A stretch of DNA of 5,056 nucleotides. It comes from Acidobacteriota bacterium. Its GTDB lineage: Bacteria; Acidobacteriota; Terriglobia; UBA7540. A model generated the notes under the pieces. It was not told the origin of the DNA. It saw only the letters and a program-made list of their open reading frames with translations, and made no database searches. The translations under genes and the position numbers were made by a program. Position 1 is the stretch's first letter; every line of letters starts with the position of its first letter. The DNA is taken from the NCBI GenBank assembly GCA_021786455.1, contig JAJYNF010000247.1, forward strand, positions 1 through 5,056, given 5' to 3'. Positions 1-5,056 of the stretch are shown here, piece after piece.

Positions 1-124
1 AGCCCGATGAAGTGCCGGGCGCCATTCAATCCGCCGCTCCTTGGAGCGCCGACTGCCAGAAGTTTGCTGTTCTTTGACCGAGGAGCCCTCTCCGGCGGGC
101 AAGGCGGCTCATTTTGAGTTAGGA
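1..124. other. Leader region upstream of hisD, no assignable gene
   Basis: No gene can be identified here. Two + strand frames are open from the window edge. One runs to a TGA at 75-77 and ends in residues QKFAVL; the other runs to a TGA at 115-117. Either could be the last codons of an upstream gene, but neither tail resembles the end of a protein I recognise, including HisG. A short inverted repeat, CGCTCC-TT-GGAGCG, lies at 35-48. It has no following T-run, so it does not look like an intrinsic terminator. I find no run of histidine codons that would indicate a leader-peptide attenuator, and no convincing -35/-10 pair. The operon promoter is probably further upstream. Confidence 0.5.
117..124 (+). 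promoter_or_regulatory. Oddly placed ribosome-binding sequence at the hisD start
   Basis: The sequence AGTTAGGA lies directly against the ATG at 125. An AGGA core at 121-124 with zero spacing is too close for a normal Shine-Dalgarno interaction, so GAG at 116-118, six bases from the ATG, may serve instead. The same TTAGGAAT string precedes hisA, where its spacing to the ATG is normal. Start choice therefore rests mainly on protein alignment from memory: residues beginning MIPILRSSD fit the usual HisD N-terminus, while the 28 in-frame residues upstream do not. Confidence 0.4.
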
Positions 125-1420
125 ATGATTCCGATCCTTCGCAGCTCCGACAAGAAATCGCTCAACCGTCTGTTGGGCCAACGCAGGACATCTCTAGAGG
201 AAGCCCTGCGGGTCGCTGGCACGATTCTGGCGGACATCAGGCGAAATGGAGACCGGGCGCTCGCGCGGCTTAGCCGTCGTCTGGATGGGATAGACCTTCG
301 TCGCCAGGGATATGAAGTCCGCCGAGCCGAAATCGAGCGGGCCTATCGCGCCGTGTCGAAGGATTTCCTCCGCGCTCTGCCCGTGGCCGCGCGCAGCATT
401 CGACAGGTGGCCAAGCGGCAATTACCCAATTCGTGGCAAATCCGAACTTGGCCGGGCGTGATGGTCGGTCAAACGGTGCGCCCTCTGGATCGCATCGCGT
501 GTTACATTCCCGGAGGGCGTTTTCCTTTGCCTTCCACCGTCCTGATGAGCGTCATTCCCGCTCAAATCGCGGGCGTGCGGGAGATTTTGGTGACGTCGCC
601 GCGCCCGGCGCCTAGCGTCCTGGTGGCGACGGATTGGCTGGGTATCAAAAATGTTTATCGTTTAGGCGGCGCGCAGGCCATCGCCGCTTTCGCCTATGGC
701 ACCGAACGCGTGCCGCGCGTTGATAAAATTGTTGGGCCCGGAAATCGGTACGTCGCGGCGGCTAAAAAGCTGCTGGCTGGCGAGGTCTCGATTGATTTCG
801 TTGCCGGCCCCACGGAGTTGATGGTGGTCGGCGGGCAAGGTGATCCGGAATGGATTGCCGCCGATCTGGTCGCCCAGGCCGAGCACGACCCTGAAGCAGT
901 TGCCTTGTTGGTGACGCCCTCGCGACGATTGGCGTTGGAGGTTCAGGCCGTGGCCGCCAGACTGCTCGAGGAACTATTTCCGACGGATTCGGAGGTCGGG
1001 CGCCAATCCCTCGATCGCCGCGGGGGTATTCTGCTGACGAGGGATCTAGAGGAGGCGGTCGAAATCGCCAATGCATTTGCTCCCGAGCACCTGACCCTGC
1101 TTGATGGAGCAACTCGTTTTGTGGGGATGATTCGGTCGGCGGGTTCGATCTTCTTGGGTGGCATGAGCCCCGTGGCTGCCGGAGATTATGCTTCCGGTTC
1201 GAACCATGTTCTTCCCACGGCCGGCGCGGCGCGCTTGCGCGGCGGCCTAAGCGCTGCCGACTTTGTAAAGACCATCTCTTTTCAGCGTCTCACGTCCGGG
1301 GGACTGCGCCGACTCCGGCCGGCCATTGTGGCACTCGCCACAGCCGAAGGTCTCAAAGCTCACGCGCGTTCTGTTGAAACGAGGTTTAAGGTTCATGATC
1401 GAGCCACGCAAAGCGATTAG
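125..1420 (+). CDS. hisD: Histidinol dehydrogenase (EC 1.1.1.23)
   Basis: This cytoplasmic zinc enzyme carries out the last two steps of the pathway, the NAD-dependent four-electron oxidation of L-histidinol through histidinal to L-histidine. The product is 431 residues, close to the family norm of about 430. Visible family blocks are YIPGGRFPLPSTVLM (127-141), GGAQAIAAFAYGT (181-193), DKIVGPGNRYV (200-210) and AGPTELMVV (227-235). Zinc ligands known from E. coli HisD match Gln251 and His254 (AQAEHD), Asp354 (AAGDYASG) and His413 (GLKAHA). The catalytic Glu/His pair is Glu321-His322 (FAPEHL). The Gln-His and Asp-His ligand spacings of 3 and 59 residues equal those of E. coli. The frame stays open upstream to a TTG at 41, but those extra residues do not look like HisD, so I chose the ATG at 125. 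The last 26 bases overlap hisC, as expected within one operon. All key residues are present and the enzyme should be active. Confidence 0.96.
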   Translation: MIPILRSSDKKSLNRLLGQRRTSLEEALRVAGTILADIRRNGDRALARLSRRLDGIDLRRQGYEVRRAEIERAYRAVSKDFLRALPVAARSIRQVAKRQLPNSWQIRTWPGVMVGQTVRPLDRIACYIPGGRFPLPSTVLMSVIPAQIAGVREILVTSPRPAPSVLVATDWLGIKNVYRLGGAQAIAAFAYGTERVPRVDKIVGPGNRYVAAAKKLLAGEVSIDFVAGPTELMVVGGQGDPEWIAADLVAQAEHDPEAVALLVTPSRRLALEVQAVAARLLEELFPTDSEVGRQSLDRRGGILLTRDLEEAVEIANAFAPEHLTLLDGATRFVGMIRSAGSIFLGGMSPVAAGDYASGSNHVLPTAGAARLRGGLSAADFVKTISFQRLTSGGLRRLRPAIVALATAEGLKAHARSVETRFKVHDRATQSD

Positions 1421-2519
1421 ACAGCTCAATAAATACCGCCCTCCGCTCGAAGGACGGGGCGGCAGGTTGCGCCTCGATTTCAACGAGAACACGGTGGGCT
1501 GCGCTCCCCAGGTGGTCCGAGCGTTGCGCCGCTGGCTCGATCCCGACCGGCTTTCCCGTTACCCGGAGTATGAGGAAGCGCGCCGAAAGCTGGCCAAGTA
1601 TTTTGGCGTGGCGACCGGCGAGATGCTGCTGGCCAACGGAACCGACGACGCGATTAATTTGATCTGCGATATTTTCGTTGACCCCGGTGACGTCCTCTTG
1701 GTGCCGGCTCCCACATTTCCCATTTATGAATTCTTTCACAGCGTGGCGGGGGGGCGGACGGTTCGCGTTCGCTACGACGAAAACTTCCGCTTGCCGGTGG
1801 ATAAGCTGATCGGCGCCGCGCATTCCGGGGTTCGTTGGGTGGCGCTCGCCAATCCCAACAATCCCACTGCCACGACGATCCCTAAGCCTGAATTGCGCCG
1901 AATCCTGCAGAAGACACCGAACACCCTGGTTCTGGTGGACGAGGCTTACTCCGATTTTGCAGGCGAAACGATTCTCCCCTGGATTCGAAAATACAAAAAC
2001 TTAGTGGTCACGCGGACCTTTTCAAAGGCCTTCGGCTTGGCCGCCTTGCGGCTGGGTTGCATCTTCGCGCACCGGGACTTGGCGGAATATCTGCGCCGCG
2101 GACAAAACCCGTTTGTCGTGAACTCGCTAGCCATGGCGGCGGCAATCGAAGCCATTCGACATGATGCTTATCGTCGCCGGTACGTGCAGGAAGTTTTGGC
2201 CAACCGGAAGAGACTGTGCGAGAGCCTTGAAGCGTTGGGCGTGCCGTACGTTCCGAGTTCCGCCAATTTTGTCCTAACCCGGGTAGGCGAACGAGCTCCG
2301 GAAATCGCGGCGCGGCTGCGGCGGCAGAAAATTCTAATTCGGGATTGGAGCTACGACCCGCACTTGAAAGGCTACTTGCGGTTCACGGTGGGTTCGGCGT
2401 CTCAGACGCGCAAGCTGATCGCCGGCCTTTACCGGCAGCAACATCTGATGGAACGGCGGACCGGCGCGCGGGCCTGGGCCGATATTGTCCGCCATCCCTC
2501 GACCGGGTGGTTTTCATGA
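1395..2519 (+). CDS. hisC: Histidinol-phosphate aminotransferase (EC 2.6.1.9)
   Basis: A fold-type I PLP enzyme of the aspartate aminotransferase family that transfers an amino group from glutamate to imidazole acetol phosphate, giving histidinol phosphate. It has 374 residues. Visible motifs are LRLDFNENT (25-33), SRYPEY (54-59), the cofactor-phosphate segment NGTDDAI (81-87), NPNNPT (153-158, Asn156 as the likely cofactor-contacting Asn), VDEAY with Asp182 for the pyridine nitrogen, TFSKAFGLAALRLG with Schiff-base Lys211 and Arg219, and YLRFTVG with substrate-binding Arg329. The glycine that usually follows NPNNPT is alanine here. The start is the ATG at 1395 inside the end of hisD, with AAGG at 1388-1391 and GAGG at 1381-1384 upstream. 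The family core ends near residue 350, leaving about 25 extra residues that run to the hisB start. The stop overlaps the hisB ATG. The motifs make the aminotransferase assignment firm. HisC rather than a related phenylalanine/aspartate aminotransferase follows mainly from context and the LDFNEN segment. Confidence 0.95.
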   Translation: MIEPRKAIRQLNKYRPPLEGRGGRLRLDFNENTVGCAPQVVRALRRWLDPDRLSRYPEYEEARRKLAKYFGVATGEMLLANGTDDAINLICDIFVDPGDVLLVPAPTFPIYEFFHSVAGGRTVRVRYDENFRLPVDKLIGAAHSGVRWVALANPNNPTATTIPKPELRRILQKTPNTLVLVDEAYSDFAGETILPWIRKYKNLVVTRTFSKAFGLAALRLGCIFAHRDLAEYLRRGQNPFVVNSLAMAAAIEAIRHDAYRRRYVQEVLANRKRLCESLEALGVPYVPSSANFVLTRVGERAPEIAARLRRQKILIRDWSYDPHLKGYLRFTVGSASQTRKLIAGLYRQQHLMERRTGARAWADIVRHPSTGWFS

Positions 2520-3109
2520 AAGCCCGCACCGCCTCGCTACGGCGCAGCACCCATGAGACGGACGTTCGCGTCCGGCTGGACCTAGAGGGACAAGGACGTT
2601 ACGACGTCTCGACGGGAATTCGTTTCCTCGACCATATGCTGGAACTCGTGGCCCGGCACGGTGGATTTGATCTAACTCTCCAGGCGCGCGGCGACCTGGA
2701 CGTGGATCAGCACCATACGGTGGAAGACGTCGGCATTGCGCTCGGCCAGGCGGTGAAACAAGCCCTGGGCGCAAAAAAGGGGATCAACCGCGCTGGCTAC
2801 TTCCTCATGCCGATGGATGAAACCTTGGCCATCGCCGCCATTGATTTGAGCGGGCGCCCCTATCTGGTGTTGAAGGCGCCGCTTCGCGCCCGGCGAGTGG
2901 GCGATCTTCAGTCCGAACTCGTGGAGGATTTCTTCCAGGGGTTTGCCGGCGCCGCGGGGGCGAATGTCCACTTAAGAGTCGCTTACGGACGATCGAGTCA
3001 TCACCAGATCGAAGCGCTGTTCAAGGCCTTCGCGCGGGCGCTTCGCTATGCCTGCTCGCGCGACCGGCGGCTGCGGAATCAACTGCCCTCGACGAAGGGC
3101 CTGCTATGA
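2516..3109 (+). CDS. hisB: Imidazoleglycerol-phosphate dehydratase, monofunctional (EC 4.2.1.19)
   Basis: This cytoplasmic Mn-dependent enzyme converts imidazole glycerol phosphate to imidazole acetol phosphate, the HisC substrate. At 197 residues it matches stand-alone IGP dehydratases and lacks the N-terminal HAD phosphatase domain of the E. coli HisB fusion, so histidinol-phosphate phosphatase must be encoded elsewhere. The tandem-repeat architecture shows as two metal-binding HHxxE-type motifs, DQHHTVEDVGIALGQA (64-79: His66, His67, Glu70, Asp71) and SSHHQIEALFKAFARAL (160-176: His162, His163, Glu166, Lys170). Also visible are GIRFLDHML (34-42, His40), MPMDETLA (98-105), ELVEDFFQGFA (134-144) and the C-terminal LPSTKGLL (190-197). 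The ATG at 2516 overlaps the hisC stop as ATGA. It is preceded by a weak G-rich GGGTGG at 2505-2510, so translation probably depends on coupling to hisC. The stop overlaps the hisH start in the same way. Confidence 0.97.
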   Translation: MKARTASLRRSTHETDVRVRLDLEGQGRYDVSTGIRFLDHMLELVARHGGFDLTLQARGDLDVDQHHTVEDVGIALGQAVKQALGAKKGINRAGYFLMPMDETLAIAAIDLSGRPYLVLKAPLRARRVGDLQSELVEDFFQGFAGAAGANVHLRVAYGRSSHHQIEALFKAFARALRYACSRDRRLRNQLPSTKGLL

Positions 3110-3699
3110 TTGCCGTCCTCGATTATGGCGCGGGCAACGTGGGCTCGGTGATGAAAGCCATCCGCTACCTTGGCTATCCGGCCGAAGCGATTTCTGAACC
3201 TGAACAGTTAGCTCAATCCGCAAAGTTGATCCTTCCCGGGCAAGGCCATTTTGGCGCCATGATGAAGCGTCTGCGAGAGCGAAATGCGTTGGCGCCTTTG
3301 AGAGAAGCTATTGCTGCGGGGAAGCCTTTTTTAGGCATCTGCCTGGGGTTGCAAGCCTTGTTCGAAGCGAGCGAAGAAGCCCCCGAAGAAGCGGGTTTGG
3401 GACTGCTGGCCGGAAAAGTCCGGCGCTTTGAGGGCGTGTTCAAAGTCCCTCACGTCGGTTGGAGTCAACTGGAAATAGCGACCTCCGCGAAGACCCTGCG
3501 CGGGATACCGGCTGGAAGTTTTACTTATTTCTGCCATTCGTATTACGCGCCGATCACCCCGCAGACAAGCGCCGTCACTGAGTACGGTCAGGCGTTTAGC
3601 GCCGTGATTGAGGAAGATTCCCTCGTCGCGGTGCAGTTCCACCCCGAGAAATCAGGGGAAGTCGGCCTTAAAGTGTTGAGGAATTTTTTGGAGTCCTGA
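3106..3699 (+). CDS. hisH: Imidazole glycerol phosphate synthase, glutamine amidotransferase subunit
   Basis: HisH is the class I (triad) glutaminase of IGP synthase. It hydrolyses glutamine and passes ammonia through the HisF barrel to the cyclase site. It has 197 residues, the usual size. The triad is Cys79 in GKPFLGICLGLQ (72-83), His179 and Glu181 in VAVQFHPEKSG (174-184). The glycine-rich oxyanion segment is LPGQGHFG (43-50), and the HisH-specific PHVGW (115-119) and YFCHSYYAP (141-149) segments are present, which separates it from GuaA-, CarA- or TrpG-type amidotransferases. The usual Asn after PHxGW is Ser120. The ATG at 3106 overlaps the hisB stop as ATGA and has AAGGG at 3095-3099 with 6-base spacing, so it has both coupling and a good ribosome-binding site. 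Its partner hisF is the next gene. Confidence 0.97.
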   Translation: MIAVLDYGAGNVGSVMKAIRYLGYPAEAISEPEQLAQSAKLILPGQGHFGAMMKRLRERNALAPLREAIAAGKPFLGICLGLQALFEASEEAPEEAGLGLLAGKVRRFEGVFKVPHVGWSQLEIATSAKTLRGIPAGSFTYFCHSYYAPITPQTSAVTEYGQAFSAVIEEDSLVAVQFHPEKSGEVGLKVLRNFLES

Positions 3700-3769
3700 C
3701 GGCGCGACCGGGCGGCGTGCCAAGTCCGATCGGGGCTTTTAAGCATTCGAAGGCCGGCGAAGAGTTGAA
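3700..3769 (+). other. hisH-hisF intergenic gap
   Basis: Seventy bases without a gene break the tight packing of the preceding four genes. The gap contains short palindromes, CCGATCGG at 3726-3733 and TTCGAA at 3746-3751, neither long enough to call an operator. An in-frame TAA at 3740-3742 excludes any upstream start for hisF. GAAGAG at 3759-3764, five bases from the hisF ATG, is a weak ribosome-binding sequence. I see no T-tract terminator and no convincing internal promoter. Confidence 0.5.
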
Positions 3770-4534
3770 ATGTTTGCAAAGCGCATTATCCCATGCCTCG
3801 ATTGCAAGGATGGTCGGGTCGTTAAAGGCATCCAATTTATCCAGTTGCGTGACGCCGGCGATCCAGGCGAATTGGCTGAAATTTACAACCGCGAGGGTGC
3901 TGATGAGCTAGTGATGCTCGATATTTCTGCTTCTCGCGAAGGGCGAGCGACGCTCATGGAGACCGTGCGCCAGGTCGCACGAAAACTCTTTATTCCGCTG
4001 ACGGTGGGCGGCGGAGTCCGCTCTTATGAAGACGCCCGCCGTTTGCTGGAAGCTGGGGCGGACAAGGTTGCCCTCAACACCGCGGCAGTCGAAAACCCGC
4101 AGCTCATTAGCGAGCTGGCCTCGAGCTTCGGGCGGCAGGCGATTGTCGTCGCCATAGATGCCTGCCGGCAAAGCGACGGTAGCCCCCACTGGCAGGTGGT
4201 CACCTACGGCGGCACGCATCCCACGGGCCTCGACGCGCTCGAGTGGGCCCAGCAGGCTGAGGCGATGGGAGCCGGTGAGTTTCTCCTGACCTCCATGGAT
4301 GCCGATGGCACTCAGCAGGGCTTTGACTGCGAGCTCACCCGAACGATCGCCCGCGCGGTTCATATCCCGGTGATTGCTTCGGGAGGCGCCGGACGCCCGG
4401 AGCACTTTGCCCGGGTTTTTATGGAGGGTGCCGCCGACGCGGCCCTGGCCGCTTCCATTTTCCATTTCGGTCAGCACTCCATCGGAAGCCTCAAGGAATA
4501 TCTTCGCTCCCAAGGAGTAGCCGTCAGACTTTAA
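3770..4534 (+). CDS. hisF: Imidazole glycerol phosphate synthase, cyclase subunit
   Basis: HisF is the (beta/alpha)8-barrel cyclase that combines PRFAR with ammonia from HisH to give imidazole glycerol phosphate and AICAR, the latter recycled to purine synthesis. The 254 residues equal the family norm. The catalytic aspartates are Asp11 (CLDCKDGRVVKG, 9-20) and Asp130 (VVAIDACR, 126-133). Phosphate-binding loops are VGGGVRS (79-85), SMDADGT (175-181, Asp179 matching T. maritima Asp176) and ASGGAG (203-208). Arg5, Glu46, Lys99 and Glu170 match the charged gate at the base of the T. maritima barrel through which ammonia enters, supporting a working HisH-HisF complex. Position 12, usually Val, and position 132, often Lys, are both Cys. 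The ATG at 3770 is the only possible start, because a stop lies in frame 30 bases upstream. It sits 70 bases after hisH and 48 bases before hisA. Confidence 0.97.
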   Translation: MFAKRIIPCLDCKDGRVVKGIQFIQLRDAGDPGELAEIYNREGADELVMLDISASREGRATLMETVRQVARKLFIPLTVGGGVRSYEDARRLLEAGADKVALNTAAVENPQLISELASSFGRQAIVVAIDACRQSDGSPHWQVVTYGGTHPTGLDALEWAQQAEAMGAGEFLLTSMDADGTQQGFDCELTRTIARAVHIPVIASGGAGRPEHFARVFMEGAADAALAASIFHFGQHSIGSLKEYLRSQGVAVRL

Positions 4535-4544
4535 GCGTAGCAAG

Positions 4545-4560
4545 TCAGTGTAAACACTGA
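4545..4560 (+). repeat. Inverted repeat between hisF and hisA
   Basis: TCAGTGT-AA-ACACTGA is a perfect 7-base inverted repeat around an AA centre, 10 bases after the hisF stop and 22 bases before the hisA ATG. As RNA it would fold as a 6-bp stem with a UAAA tetraloop. There is no U-run after it, so it is not a standard intrinsic terminator. It could be a small mRNA-processing or stability hairpin or a protein-binding dyad. Seven-base dyads also occur by chance, so any function is unproven. Confidence 0.45.
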
Positions 4561-4572
4561 GGCTCCCCGCGT

Positions 4573-4577
4573 TAGGA
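4573..4577 (+). promoter_or_regulatory. Ribosome-binding site of hisA
   Basis: TAGGA sits five bases before the ATG at 4583, a normal Shine-Dalgarno arrangement. hisA does not overlap the preceding gene, so it needs its own initiation signal. An in-frame TAG at 4538-4540 rules out an earlier start, which makes 4583 the only reasonable choice. Confidence 0.6.
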
Positions 4578-4582
4578 ATTCC

Positions 4583-5056
4583 ATGGTTATTCCGTGCATT
4601 GATCTCATGGACGGCAAGGTCGTGCAACTGGTTCAGGGAAGGGAGAAGTTCCTGGAATTGCCGGACCCTCTGTCCGTGCTCGAGAAGTTTTCCGACTATC
4701 CGGAGATTCAAGTGATTGACTTGGATGCCGCGATGGGGCGCGCGTCGCAGGCAGAACTAGTCGGAGAACTCTGCCGCCGCAAGCCCTGCCGGGTGGGCGG
4801 AGGAATTCGGAGTGTTGAACGCGCCCAGGAGGCGGTCCGCGCGGGCGCGAGCAAGGTGATTGTCGGCAGCGCCGCCTTTACCCGTCAAGGGATTCAGGAT
4901 GAGTTTTTGCGCGCGCTCAACGCTGGCCTTCCCCGCGAGCGAATCATGATCGGCGTGGATTGTCTCGGCGACCGCGTGGCTATTCACGGCTGGCGAGAGA
5001 CGCTGCCGCTGACTTCGGCTGAAGTCCTGCCCCAACTTGAACCCTATGCCTCGGAG
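4583..5056 (+). CDS. hisA: ProFAR isomerase (EC 5.3.1.16), divergent, 3' end cut by the window
   Basis: HisA is a (beta/alpha)8-barrel isomerase that performs an Amadori rearrangement of ProFAR to PRFAR, the HisF substrate. The first 158 codons are present and the frame is open at the window edge; a full protein would be about 230-250 residues. Visible features are IPCIDLMDGKVVQLVQG (3-19, catalytic Asp7), VIDLDAAMG (44-52), the phosphate loop VGGGIRS (71-77), KVIVGSAAF (91-99) and IGVDCLGDRVAIHGW (123-137, catalytic Asp126). The two aspartates are 119 residues apart, exactly as in the neighbouring HisF (11 and 130), which supports a common barrel frame. The sequence departs from the commonest HisA type: the GDP-containing segment after the first strand is replaced by a shorter FLELPDPLSVLEKFSDYP region (23-40), and VDLDGA becomes IDLDAA. 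Context with hisF and the GxVxxxGW segment make HisA much more likely than a second HisF or a TrpF-like barrel. Confidence 0.88.
   Translation, partial: MVIPCIDLMDGKVVQLVQGREKFLELPDPLSVLEKFSDYPEIQVIDLDAAMGRASQAELVGELCRRKPCRVGGGIRSVERAQEAVRAGASKVIVGSAAFTRQGIQDEFLRALNAGLPRERIMIGVDCLGDRVAIHGWRETLPLTSAEVLPQLEPYASE

Noticed and set aside
35..48. CGCTCC-TT-GGAGCG inverted repeat as a terminator
   Set aside because: The stem is only 6 bp with a 2-base centre and no T-run follows. A chance dyad in GC-rich DNA is likely.
41..124. N-terminal extension of HisD from a TTG codon
   Set aside because: The 28 extra residues do not resemble HisD or a targeting signal, and HisD is cytoplasmic. The ATG at 125 gives the usual length.
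1..124. Histidine leader-peptide attenuator or T-box upstream of hisD
   Set aside because: There is no run of His codons, no terminator/antiterminator pair and no T-box consensus in the available bases.
662..1164. Several - strand open frames opposite hisD
   Set aside because: Low-complexity Arg/Pro-rich translations that mirror hisD codons, with no motif.
2345..2515. N-terminal extension of HisB within the hisC coding region
   Set aside because: It would overlap hisC by 171 bases with a non-homologous sequence. The ATG at 2516 gives a normal IGP dehydratase N-terminus and length.
3700..3769. Internal promoter or terminator between hisH and hisF
   Set aside because: There is no paired -35/-10 with proper spacing and no stem followed by a T-tract. 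CTTTTAAG is too weak alone.
3908..4711. 267-codon open frame on the - strand opposite hisF and the start of hisA
   Set aside because: It lies antisense to two conserved barrel proteins with intact catalytic motifs. Its translation shows no recognisable domain. Long antisense frames are expected in GC-rich coding DNA.

Overview
This window is a stretch of a bacterial histidine biosynthesis operon, with every gene on the + strand. It holds five complete genes and one gene cut by the window end: hisD, hisC, hisB (monofunctional dehydratase), hisH, hisF, and the first 158 codons of hisA. The DNA is GC-rich. HisC opens with a PRKAI..Y.PPLEGR..LRLDFNENT segment, and HisA carries an IDLDAAMG signature in place of the commoner VDLDGA. 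As I recall these families, that combination suggests an Acidobacteriota-like or related uncultured soil/sediment bacterium. This is a weak inference from protein style, not a demonstrated placement.

Layout: bases 1-124 are a short leader with no assignable gene. hisD (125-1420) overlaps hisC (1395-2519) by 26 bases. hisC-hisB and hisB-hisH are each joined by a 4-base ATGA stop/start overlap (2516-2519 and 3106-3109), which suggests translational coupling. A 70-base gap separates hisH (3106-3699) from hisF (3770-4534). A 48-base gap containing a small inverted repeat (4545-4560) separates hisF from hisA (4583 to the window end). There is no gene-free stretch longer than 300 bases.

How the genes work together: HisF and HisH form imidazole glycerol phosphate (IGP) synthase, which converts PRFAR plus glutamine-derived ammonia to IGP and AICAR. 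HisA makes PRFAR from ProFAR. HisB dehydrates IGP to imidazole acetol phosphate, HisC transaminates that to histidinol phosphate, and HisD oxidises histidinol to histidine. hisG, hisI/hisE and a histidinol-phosphate phosphatase are not in the window, and HisB here lacks the phosphatase domain of the enterobacterial fusion.

I see no mobile element, CRISPR array, RNA gene or previously undescribed system. The points worth a second look are modest: the divergent HisA, the hisF-before-hisA order with its intergenic hairpin, the C-terminal tail of HisC that reaches hisB, and an oddly placed ribosome-binding sequence at hisD.
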